6,947 nt of DNA from Candidatus Mesolinea sp. UBA5823 (lineage in GTDB: Bacteria > Chloroflexota > Anaerolineae > Anaerolineales > Anaerolineaceae), in NCBI GenBank assembly GCA_002417685.1, contig DICP01000073.1:1-6947 (forward strand), in the 5' to 3' direction. The notes beneath the pieces are model-generated. The model was given only the letters and a program-made list of their open reading frames with translations, ran no database searches and had not been told where the DNA came from. The position numbers and the translations under genes are program-made. The stretch's first letter is position 1. Each line of letters opens with the position of its first letter. Of this stretch, positions 1 to 5,895 are shown piece by piece.

Positions 1-57
1 ATAATTTGGATGTAATCTATTAACCAATGTTTTTCAACACCCTCAGTTTAATTTAAA

Positions 58-86
58 TTGTCTACAGCCAAAATATTTGGTATGAT
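58..86 (+). promoter_or_regulatory. Sigma-70-type promoter for the lipoprotein-mtaB unit
   Basis: The -35 element TTGTCT (58-63, 4 of 6 consensus bases) and the -10 element TATGAT (81-86, 5 of 6) are separated by an optimal 17-bp spacer. Transcription would be expected to begin about 7 bases past the -10, around 92-94. That coincides with an ATG at 94, so the mRNA may be leaderless or nearly so. The elements are seen directly; that they are used is inference. Confidence 0.5.
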
Positions 87-93
87 GAAGGAG

Positions 94-750
94 ATGAAAT
101 CGAAAAGATTGAGTCTCCTTCTCCTTTTAGCGGCGCTGATGCTAAGTGGCTGTGCTCCCTCCAGCTTGAGCTTCGATAAGCTGCCGTGGCTGGAGCCTGG
201 AGAGGTAATTTTCCAGGATGATTTTTCTGATCAATCGACTGGCTGGGAGAAGGTTAATTCGCCTTATGAGCTCAAGGGTTATTCGGCGGGTGGTTACTTA
301 ATTTCAGTAAAAACCCAAAATTCGCGTGCATGGTCAGTTGTCGATTTGCCGCTTAGCGATACAGAAATTAGGGTTAAAACCGAGAAAATTAGCGGACCGG
401 AAGATACGAATTTCGGTATTATTTGCCGCTTTAGAAATAAAGATAACTTTTATAGCTTTCTCATTAGTAGCGACGGCTATTATGGCATCATGAAAGTGGA
501 AAATGGCGTAGAGGCATTATTGGGTAGCGACAAATTTACTTACAGTGAGCAAATCAATATTGGAAGTGCTCTAAACCAAATTGAAGCTATTTGCAGCGCG
601 AATGAGCTCTCTTTAAGCGTCAACGGAAAAATGTTGCAAACAGTTAAAGACACTAGTTTTTCAACCGGCAAGGTGGGGATGATAGTAGAAACGCATGCGG
701 AGGGAGATTCTGCTATCGTTTTCTCAGATTTTTCAGTGATTAAACGCTAA
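94..750 (+). CDS. Lipoprotein with predicted concanavalin A-like beta-sandwich domain
   Basis: This predicted surface lipoprotein has 218 residues from the ATG at 94. A basic n-region (KSKR) and a Leu-rich core lead to an LSGC lipobox with Cys20 as the lipidated residue, so it should be anchored outside the cytoplasmic membrane. After a short linker, the rest (about residues 35-218) looks like a jelly-roll of the LamG/DUF1080 (3-keto-disaccharide hydrolase-like) kind. It opens with an FQDDFSD...GW segment and has alternating strands, an FGIICRFRNKDNFYSF stretch, and a closing VGMIVET...VFSDFSV strand pair. Such domains often bind carbohydrate, but I see no catalytic motif and do not assign a substrate. 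ATGs at 82 and 85 and a TTG at 58 are in-frame alternatives. I prefer 94 because the others lie within or before the -10 box, and no well-spaced Shine-Dalgarno serves any of them (AAGGAG at 88-93 directly abuts ATG 94). It ends 1 nt before mtaB. Confidence 0.75.
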   Translation: MKSKRLSLLLLLAALMLSGCAPSSLSFDKLPWLEPGEVIFQDDFSDQSTGWEKVNSPYELKGYSAGGYLISVKTQNSRAWSVVDLPLSDTEIRVKTEKISGPEDTNFGIICRFRNKDNFYSFLISSDGYYGIMKVENGVEALLGSDKFTYSEQINIGSALNQIEAICSANELSLSVNGKMLQTVKDTSFSTGKVGMIVETHAEGDSAIVFSDFSVIKR

Positions 751-751
751 G

Positions 752-2026
752 ATGAAAGTTTTTTTGGATATGGTTGGCTGCCGACTCAATCAAGCAGAGA
801 TTGAGCAGCTGGCATTAGACTTGACTGCCCGCGGACAGGAAATTGTCGCAGAACCGACAGAAGCGGATTACGTGGTGATTAATACCTGCTGCGTGACAGC
901 TAAAGCTGCAGCCGATTCGCGCAAGATGGTGCGCCATTACCAGCGATCAACTGGGGCGAAAGTGTTGGCAATGGGTTGTTGGGTGAGTGCTTTTCCTCAG
1001 GATTCAGCAGAATTAGTCGGCAGCGATGACGTGTTTACACCAGAAAAAAGAGATTTGGTTCTAAAGCGGTTAAACAATGGGGAAATTGAAAGTGCTGTTT
1101 TACGTGAGGAAACTGTAAAGCCGGATTTAGGCAGCCGTTCACGAACACGCAGCTTTATCAAAGTTCAGGAAGGCTGCAACAATGCCTGCAGTTACTGCCT
1201 CACGCGCATCGCGCGCGGAAAATCCAGAAGTATCCCTGCCGAGGAGGTAGTGCGGCAAATCGCTCAGTCTGAAGAATTAGGCGTGCAAGAAGTAGTGCTC
1301 ACTGGTGTGCAAATTGGTGCCTGGGGGAAAGATTTGGAAGGCAATCTGAGGATTTCTGATTTAATTGAAGCGATACTGCTTCACACCAAAGTACCAAGAA
1401 TTCGGATTTCTTCAATTGAACCTTGGGACGTGGATGAGCACTTATTGGCTTGTTTTGAAGACGTGCGCCTTTGCCCTCATCTGCACCTTCCGCTTCAGAG
1501 CGGTAGCGATGCGATTTTGAGGCGCATGGCACGCCCAATTACGACAACGCGTTACCGGGAGCTCATCGAAACGATTGGCAAGCACCTGCCAGAACTGGCA
1601 ATCACGACGGATATTATTGTCGGTTTTCCAGGTGAAACCGATGCTCTTTTTGAGGAAACGTTCCAATTTATCGCGGAAATGCCTTTTTCAGGAGGACATG
1701 TCTTCAAATTCTCACCGATGCCTGGCACACCGGCAGCCAAATTTGAGGAACAAATCCCAGCTGCAATTAGCCATGAACGCGCTAAGCGCATTCGAGAATT
1801 GCTGCAAGCGAGAACACGCGCAATCCAAACGGGCAAAATTGGCAGTGAGACAAATGTATTGTGGGAACAAGGCAAAAAGAATGGAAGCCAGACCTACTAC
1901 ACCGGCTTGACGCCAGACTTTTTCCGCGTGCGAACCCAAAGCAAAGTGAATTTAACAAACACGATTACCTTAGCGCATATTACAGGTTTAGACCAAGCTG
2001 GGCTACTTATTGGGGAGTTGATTTGA
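752..2026 (+). CDS. mtaB: tRNA (N6-threonylcarbamoyladenosine(37)-C2)-methylthiotransferase MtaB
   Basis: This radical-SAM methylthiotransferase converts t6A37 to ms2t6A37 in ANN-decoding tRNAs. The protein has 424 residues, normal for the family. The N-terminal UPF0004 domain carries the three ligands of the auxiliary 4Fe-4S cluster: Cys10 in GCRLNQAE, Cys46 in NTCCVT, and Cys76 in MGCW. The radical-SAM cluster motif CNNACSYC supplies Cys142, Cys146 and Cys149. Family motifs EVVLTGVQIGAWG (180-192), HLHLPLQSGSD (243-253) and TDIIVGFPGET (286-296) follow. Residues from about 362 form the C-terminal RNA-binding TRAM domain. The GCRLNQAE-type N-terminus and t6A-type architecture favour MtaB (YqeV) over MiaB or RimO. 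ATG 752 begins one base after the lipoprotein stop and has no clear Shine-Dalgarno, so translation is probably coupled to the upstream gene. Confidence 0.93.
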   Translation: MKVFLDMVGCRLNQAEIEQLALDLTARGQEIVAEPTEADYVVINTCCVTAKAAADSRKMVRHYQRSTGAKVLAMGCWVSAFPQDSAELVGSDDVFTPEKRDLVLKRLNNGEIESAVLREETVKPDLGSRSRTRSFIKVQEGCNNACSYCLTRIARGKSRSIPAEEVVRQIAQSEELGVQEVVLTGVQIGAWGKDLEGNLRISDLIEAILLHTKVPRIRISSIEPWDVDEHLLACFEDVRLCPHLHLPLQSGSDAILRRMARPITTTRYRELIETIGKHLPELAITTDIIVGFPGETDALFEETFQFIAEMPFSGGHVFKFSPMPGTPAAKFEEQIPAAISHERAKRIRELLQARTRAIQTGKIGSETNVLWEQGKKNGSQTYYTGLTPDFFRVRTQSKVNLTNTITLAHITGLDQAGLLIGELI

Positions 2027-2035
2027 AAGGAGAAG

Positions 2036-2170
2036 ATCAAAATACTTGTGAATTTATTTACCACGGTTTGTGTATATCCGCTATGCATACCCAATTTCAT
2101 TCCTGCTTATACTCACGCACAGCTTGCACTTGACGCAATTCAGGCTAATCAAGTAAAATCAAAAGGTTAA
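2036..2170 (+). other. Cryptic in-frame reading stretch after mtaB
   Basis: After the mtaB TGA (2024-2026) the same frame stays open to a TAA at 2168-2170. The reading from 2036 resembles a signal peptide: basic IKI, a hydrophobic stretch with two cysteines, then PAYTHAQLA, which has an A-type cleavage look. A perfect AAAGGAG (2026-2032) precedes it, but no ATG follows: the nearest candidates are ATC 2036, ATA 2042 and GTG 2048 (15 nt away). It also overlaps the rpmH promoter. It may be chance, a decayed gene, or a small protein with an unusual start. I do not call it a gene. Confidence 0.15.
2130..2159 (+). promoter_or_regulatory. Promoter of the rpmH-rnpA-yidD-yidC-jag operon
   Basis: TTGACG (2130-2135, 5 of 6 consensus) and TAAAAT (2154-2159, 5 of 6) are separated by 18 bp. 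The expected transcription start is about 2166, giving a leader of roughly 67 nt before the rpmH ATG. It is the best promoter match in the gap and is correctly oriented for the highly expressed rpmH gene. Confidence 0.6.
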
Positions 2171-2184
2171 AAATATAAAAAAAT

Positions 2185-2211
2185 CTGCAACCAATAGTCT
2201 TTGGTGTGCAG
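2185..2211 (+). promoter_or_regulatory. Hairpin in the rpmH 5' leader
   Basis: CTGCA (2185-2189) pairs with TGCAG (2207-2211) and ACCAA (2190-2194) pairs with TTGGT (2201-2205). This gives a 10-bp stem with one bulged G (2206) and a six-base loop. It lies between the predicted promoter and the rpmH Shine-Dalgarno (AAAGGA, 2219-2224). No T-run follows on the + strand, so it is not a rightward intrinsic terminator. On the - strand the same stem is followed by a T-rich run (complement of 2171-2184), so it could stop leftward transcription. A role in mRNA stability or rpmH control is inference. Confidence 0.55.
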
Positions 2212-2232
2212 GAGCTCGAAAGGAATATTGAG

Positions 2233-2403
2233 ATGCCCAAACGAACTTATCAACCCAGAGTGCGCCGACGCGCACGCGTACATGGATTCCGTGCCCGCAT
2301 GGCTACGGCCGATGGTAAACAGGTGCTGAAGCGCCGGCGCTTACGCGGGCGCTACCAGCTTACACCAAAGGTAAACAATCACGTCAAGCGGGTGCGCTGG
2401 TAA
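2233..2403 (+). CDS. rpmH: 50S ribosomal protein L34 with C-terminal extension
   Basis: L34 is a small, very basic protein of the large ribosomal subunit that packs against 23S rRNA. The 56-residue product shows the family core: MPKRTYQP at the N-terminus, HGFRARM at residues 17-23, then the GKQVLKRRRLRGR segment (28-40). Bacterial L34 usually ends near residue 44-47. Here the core is followed by about 13 further residues (TPKVNNHVKRVRW, 44-56). The ATG at 2233 is chosen because AAAGGA (2219-2224) sits 8 nt upstream and the protein then begins with the standard MPKRT. A longer in-frame reading from GTG 2206 would run through the leader hairpin and adds nine residues foreign to the family. It heads the operon, with rnpA 15 nt downstream. 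Confidence 0.95.
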   Translation: MPKRTYQPRVRRRARVHGFRARMATADGKQVLKRRRLRGRYQLTPKVNNHVKRVRW

Positions 2404-2418
2404 AAAAGTTAGGTTTGA

Positions 2419-2814
2419 TTGTGCCCAGAAAAATTGCGCAAATCTACAACTCGCATCAAGAGCTCGCTGGAAATCCGAGCCATCCGTCAGAACGGTCAAT
2501 CCGTTTCGGACGAGCGTATGGCTTTGGTGTTCCTGCCAAACGGATTAGATTATTCCCGTGCAGCTGTGCTAGCGAGTAAAGCTGTAGGCGGTGCAGTGCA
2601 GCGCAATCGCTGCAAACGGATCCTACGTGCGCGCTTAGCGCAATATGCGGCAGAAATCAAACCTGGCTTTGATATCCTGGTAGTTGCCCGCAAGCGCCTT
2701 CTCGTGTCTACCCCATCCGAGGTTGACCAATCTTTTCAGAAGCTGCTTCTACGGGCAGGCTTAAGCAGAAAACAAACTGATGACGGAACAGACCATACCG
2801 GTAACGGAACATAG
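2419..2814 (+). CDS. rnpA: Ribonuclease P protein component
   Basis: RnpA is the protein subunit that binds the RNase P RNA and the 5' leader of precursor tRNA, aiding tRNA 5'-end maturation. The 131-residue product has the family layout: a basic N-terminus, LVFLPNGLDYSRAAVLASKAVGGAV (36-60), then the hallmark RNR motif as QRNRCKRILR (61-70), and the FDILVVARK strand (84-92). An in-frame TGA at 2416-2418 immediately precedes the TTG at 2419, so translation starts there or at TTG 2434; the next ATG would remove too much of the fold. Ribosome binding is weak (AGG at 2411-2413), and coupling to rpmH is plausible. The residues after about 117 are polar and unlike the family core, and their coding sequence overlaps yidD by 35 bp. 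Confidence 0.92.
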   Translation: MCPEKLRKSTTRIKSSLEIRAIRQNGQSVSDERMALVFLPNGLDYSRAAVLASKAVGGAVQRNRCKRILRARLAQYAAEIKPGFDILVVARKRLLVSTPSEVDQSFQKLLLRAGLSRKQTDDGTDHTGNGT

Positions 2815-3076
2815 CCATATTGATCCTCCTCTTAAGGATCTGCCTATCACGCTGAAAAACCTTCCGCGCCTATTAATTTTATTGCTTATCAGAGCGTATC
2901 AGATTGTGGTTTCGCCAACCTTACCGCCTAATACTTGCCGCTACTACCCGACTTGTTCACATTACGGTTATCAAGCAGTATATAAATATGGTGCAATCAA
3001 AGGAAGCTGGATGGCATTTAAGCGCATTTTGCGCTGTAACCCGTTAAACCCTGGTGGTTACGATCCAGTCCCATGA
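2780..3076 (+). CDS. yidD: Membrane protein insertion efficiency factor YidD
   Basis: YidD is a small membrane-associated protein that helps YidC insert membrane proteins; its gene normally lies between rnpA and yidC. The 98-residue product has a variable N-terminal 30 residues. Next comes an amphipathic/hydrophobic helix (LLILLLIRAYQIVVSP, 31-46), then the conserved core with Cys53, YPTCS (Cys59), the KGSWMAFKRILRC helix (Cys86), and the terminal NPGGYDPVP. All three family cysteines and the GGYDPVP end are present. The ATG at 2780 lies inside the end of rnpA (35-bp overlap), and its TGA overlaps the next start in an ATGA quartet (3073-3076), so translation of the three genes is probably coupled. 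Confidence 0.94.
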   Translation: MTEQTIPVTEHSHIDPPLKDLPITLKNLPRLLILLLIRAYQIVVSPTLPPNTCRYYPTCSHYGYQAVYKYGAIKGSWMAFKRILRCNPLNPGGYDPVP

Positions 3077-4158
3077 ATTTTTGGAGAAATATGAAGAAAC
3101 ATTTTGGTTTAATCTTTATGCTGGTCTTAGCCGCTTTGGTGTTAGGTGGCTGTGCTATGGGACCACGCGCTGATGGCACGCCTGGCGTAAGCGCAGATGA
3201 AACTGCAGCCTACGTTTCTTACCAGCAATATGTGTATAAAATCGATGCGGCTACGGGGACGGAAGTTTGGCGCTACCCGCAAAATGCATCAGCTCAAATC
3301 GCTTTTTATGCTCCCCCTCTGTTGGCAGATGGGAAGTTGTATGTTGGTGATCTTGCCAACAGATTCCAGCGGCTTTCAGCTGAAAATGGCAATGTCGATT
3401 GGATTTTTAGCGAGGCAAAAGGATGGTTCGAAGCTAAAGCAGCCACCGATGGGACATACATTATTGCGCCGAACCTTGACCGTAACGTATATTGCCTGAC
3501 CGTTGACGGGAATTTGTTATGGACGTATTCCAGTGAATTTGGTTTTTTGGCGGAACCTGTCGTTGTAGAGGATAAGGTTTATATTAGCTCAATGGATCAC
3601 CACTTAGTTGCGCTAGATATCGCTACAGGTGACGTCCTCTGGAAAACCAAACTGAATGGCGCATTAGTTTCCGCACCCTATTACGATACTGAGAACGGTG
3701 CATTATATGTGGGCAGCATGGGCAAGGTGCTTACCGCGGTGGATAGACAAAGCGGGGAAATTCTCTGGGAGTTCAACAATAACGGTGAATTATCCAGCGT
3801 GTGGGCAACACCGGTGATGTTCGGTGGCAGCGTTGTTTTTTCAGATGAAAGCGGAAAGATTTTTGGCTTAAACCCCGCTGACGGTTCTGTGAATTGGGCT
3901 TTGGACGCAGGCGGCAATGTTACAGCCGGCATCCTTCCTCTGGAAAGCAGTTTTGTTATTGTCCGCGAGGATGGCACACTAACTGTCTACAATATGAGCG
4001 ATCGTGCTCCCGTTTGGACCCGCACTATAGATGGTCAGGTGTATTCAACACCTATCCTAGCCGGCGATAAGATTTTCATTGGTGTAAAGGGCAACGTGTT
4101 GCTTCAAGCCTATGATCTCAACGGAAATTTAGTCTGGTCATTTACACCTGGAAGATAA
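3073..4158 (+). CDS. PQQ-repeat (BamB-like) eight-bladed beta-propeller lipoprotein
   Basis: This predicted lipoprotein has 361 residues from ATG 3073. The signal sequence has basic residues (R5, K8, K9), a hydrophobic core (11-24) and a VLGGC lipobox with Cys27. The remainder is almost entirely propeller. Eight repeats of the form (L/V)Y(V/I)...hx(A/G)(L/N)D..(T/N)G...W end at Trp66, 110, 150, 190, 232, 275, 315 and 355, with spacings of 40-44 residues, and the protein stops right after the last blade. PQQ-like repeats are typical of BamB and of quinoprotein dehydrogenases. No dehydrogenase catalytic residues or heme motif is evident, so a scaffold or binding role fits better. It lies between yidD and yidC (ATGA overlap upstream, 15 nt to yidC), which suggests work on exported or inserted proteins, but this is inference. 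ATG 3091, preceded by GGAG (3083-3086), is an alternative start that keeps the signal sequence. Confidence 0.88.
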   Translation: MNFWRNMKKHFGLIFMLVLAALVLGGCAMGPRADGTPGVSADETAAYVSYQQYVYKIDAATGTEVWRYPQNASAQIAFYAPPLLADGKLYVGDLANRFQRLSAENGNVDWIFSEAKGWFEAKAATDGTYIIAPNLDRNVYCLTVDGNLLWTYSSEFGFLAEPVVVEDKVYISSMDHHLVALDIATGDVLWKTKLNGALVSAPYYDTENGALYVGSMGKVLTAVDRQSGEILWEFNNNGELSSVWATPVMFGGSVVFSDESGKIFGLNPADGSVNWALDAGGNVTAGILPLESSFVIVREDGTLTVYNMSDRAPVWTRTIDGQVYSTPILAGDKIFIGVKGNVLLQAYDLNGNLVWSFTPGR

Positions 4159-4173
4159 AAGGAAGAAAAAGTT

Positions 4174-5082
4174 ATGTGGGATACAATTATTGTTCAACCC
4201 TTTACAAATATTTTGTTGGGAATAACCCTCGGGGTCAATAATTTTGGCATTGCCATCATTTTATTTACTTTGTTGATTAAGTTAGTTACTTACCCCCTTA
4301 CAGCTAGACAAATCAAGCAAACGCGAGCGATGACTGAGTTGCAAAACAGTCCACGCTATAAAAAGATGGTGGAAAAGTATAAAGATAACCGCGAAAAACT
4401 CGCCGAAGAACAAATGAAGCTTTATCGTGAAGCTAAGGTGAACCCGGCGGGTTCCTGCTTGCCAACTCTCATCCAATTTCCCATCATTTTGGGCCTTTAC
4501 CAGAGCATTATTAAGGTCATGGCTGCCACGCCATTGGAACTGTTAAACCTGGAGCGCATGATTTATCCTTTCTTGGATTCCAGTAAAATTCTGCCCGTTC
4601 AGAACCACTTCTTGTGGATGGATCTGGGTCAACCCGAAAGACTCGTGGTTGCTGGGATCCCAATACCGGTACTTACAATCCTTGTAGTTTTAACGACATG
4701 GCTTCAAGGTAAAGTGGTGGCACCACCTTCTGGCGGAGCAAACGACCAGGCAGCAGCGATGTCTAAGAGCATGAATCTGTATATGCCCTTGTTTATGGGC
4801 TGGATTTCTTTCACGCTTGCCTCTGGGTTAGCGCTGTACTTCTTAGCCAGCAACGTTGCCACAATAATTCAATATTCGATCCAGGGTACGACAGATTGGT
4901 CCAAAATACTCCCCTTTATAAAGCCTAAGCCGGCAGTTTTACCTGCATCAACCTTACCCGCCGCGGTACTTGAAGTGCCAGACGACGAACCGATCCCTGA
5001 ACCACAGAAACCTGAACCGAAACCTTCGGCACGCGCCGCAGTGAAGCAGCAGAGACCACCACAAAAACGCAAGAAGAAATAA
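4174..5082 (+). CDS. yidC: Membrane protein insertase YidC (Oxa1 family, Gram-positive type)
   Basis: YidC inserts proteins into the cytoplasmic membrane, alone or with SecYEG. The 302-residue product lacks the large periplasmic domain of proteobacterial YidC and has no lipobox. Predicted layout: an N-terminal segment (1-20); a first core membrane segment (about 22-42, ending LVTYPLT); a charged cytoplasmic helical hairpin (44-90); the signature NPAGSCLPTLIQFPIILGLY (90-109) starting the next segment; a segment at about 160-178; and paired segments at about 204-237 with SGLALYFLASN. A Pro/Glu/Lys-rich tail (250-302) ends in KRKKK, as in YidC proteins that contact ribosomes directly. The usual groove arginine in the first core segment appears to be Lys36 here. 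AAAGGA (4158-4163) lies 10 nt before ATG 4174. It is flanked by the propeller lipoprotein gene (15 nt) and jag (15 nt). Confidence 0.95.
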   Translation: MWDTIIVQPFTNILLGITLGVNNFGIAIILFTLLIKLVTYPLTARQIKQTRAMTELQNSPRYKKMVEKYKDNREKLAEEQMKLYREAKVNPAGSCLPTLIQFPIILGLYQSIIKVMAATPLELLNLERMIYPFLDSSKILPVQNHFLWMDLGQPERLVVAGIPIPVLTILVVLTTWLQGKVVAPPSGGANDQAAAMSKSMNLYMPLFMGWISFTLASGLALYFLASNVATIIQYSIQGTTDWSKILPFIKPKPAVLPASTLPAAVLEVPDDEPIPEPQKPEPKPSARAAVKQQRPPQKRKKK

Positions 5083-5097
5083 TAATGGGGTAGTTTG

Positions 5098-5883
5098 ATG
5101 AATAAGAATAAACCAACCTTAGAGGTGATTGCACCTACTGTTGAAGAGGCGATCGATAAAGGCCTTTCAGAGATGGGCCTTTCCAAAGACGACGTGGAAA
5201 TCGAAGTGTTGGATGAAGGCAAACGCAACATTTTTCATTTTGCCACACGCCAGGCACGTATTCGTCTGACAGTCAAAGATCCAAACCGCACGATTTACAA
5301 TAGCTCCGAGTTAACACAGTCTGCACCACAGCCTGTGGTGGAAGAAGCACCCAAGGAAGTAAAACCGATTACCGCACCAGATACTGAACAAGAAAAAATC
5401 TCGATTGAACAACAGGTTTCCAAAGAGACAACGCTGGAACTTCTAGAGAAAATGGGGGTCAAGGCGGGTGTGAGTGTAGGTTTTGCTGAAACTGAAGCAG
5501 ACGAGAAACCTGTGATTTCTGTGAATATTGAAGGAGAAGACTTAAGCTTCCTCATCGGCCGCAAGGCAGAAACCCTTAATGCGCTTCAGTACCTCCTCAG
5601 CCTCATAATTGCCCATAAATTGGGCTATTGGGTCCCGATTCAAGTCGACGTGCAGCATTATCGAATCAGACGAGAGAATGAATTGCGGAAGTTAGCCCGT
5701 CGAGCTGCCGATCAGGTGGAAAAGACAGGGCGTAAGCAAGTCTTGGAACCTATGCCCCCGAATGAACGCCGTATTGTACACATGGCGTTGCGGGAAAACG
5801 CAAAGGTTTATACTGAATCGACGGGTGAAGAACCTTACCGCAAGGTAAGCGTCTATCCTGCAGAGGATCAAGAACAATCATAA
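5098..5883 (+). CDS. khpB: KhpB/Jag family RNA-binding protein (Jag_N, KH, R3H domains)
   Basis: KhpB (Jag, EloR) is a cytoplasmic RNA-binding protein that in Gram-positive bacteria works with KhpA and affects cell elongation and mRNA levels. The 261-residue product has three parts. A Jag_N domain (about 6-60) has its usual glycine-rich turn replaced by RNIFHFATRQAR. A Pro/Glu-rich linker (65-105) follows. The KH domain (about 110-190) contains FLIGRKAETLNALQYL, where the usual second glycine of GxxG is Ala157. The R3H domain is seen as NERRIVHMAL with Arg224 and His228, followed by VYTESTGEEPYRKVSVYP. I chose ATG 5098 over the adjacent TTG 5095; a GGGG run at 5087-5090 is the only ribosome-binding candidate. 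It lies directly behind yidC, its usual position. Confidence 0.93.
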   Translation: MNKNKPTLEVIAPTVEEAIDKGLSEMGLSKDDVEIEVLDEGKRNIFHFATRQARIRLTVKDPNRTIYNSSELTQSAPQPVVEEAPKEVKPITAPDTEQEKISIEQQVSKETTLELLEKMGVKAGVSVGFAETEADEKPVISVNIEGEDLSFLIGRKAETLNALQYLLSLIIAHKLGYWVPIQVDVQHYRIRRENELRKLARRAADQVEKTGRKQVLEPMPPNERRIVHMALRENAKVYTESTGEEPYRKVSVYPAEDQEQS

Positions 5884-5895
5884 GGTTAAAAGCAA

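Noticed and set aside
1..57. A gene end or regulatory site in the first 57 bases
   Set aside because: The stretch is AT-rich with stops in every frame examined and no clear hairpin. It is most simply upstream intergenic sequence.
1299..1939. Several open frames on the - strand and a + frame (1575-1910) inside mtaB
   Set aside because: They lie wholly within a well-conserved gene, have no family motifs or ribosome binding sites, and are shadows of the mtaB frame.
2060..2085. Possible DnaA boxes (TTTACCACG, TGTGTATAT) suggesting oriC
   Set aside because: The matches to the nine-base consensus are weak, are not clustered, and lack an adjacent AT-rich unwinding element of the usual kind.
1861..2133. 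A + strand open frame running from the end of mtaB into the gap
   Set aside because: More than half overlaps mtaB in another frame, the rest crosses the rpmH promoter, and the product has no recognisable features.
2185..2211. Rightward intrinsic terminator after mtaB
   Set aside because: The stem is real, but on the + strand it is followed by GAGCTCGAAAGG, not a T-run, and it lies downstream of the predicted rpmH promoter.
4869..5231. - strand open frames spanning the yidC-jag junction
   Set aside because: They mirror the Pro/Lys-rich yidC tail and the jag start, have low-complexity composition, and carry no domain signature.
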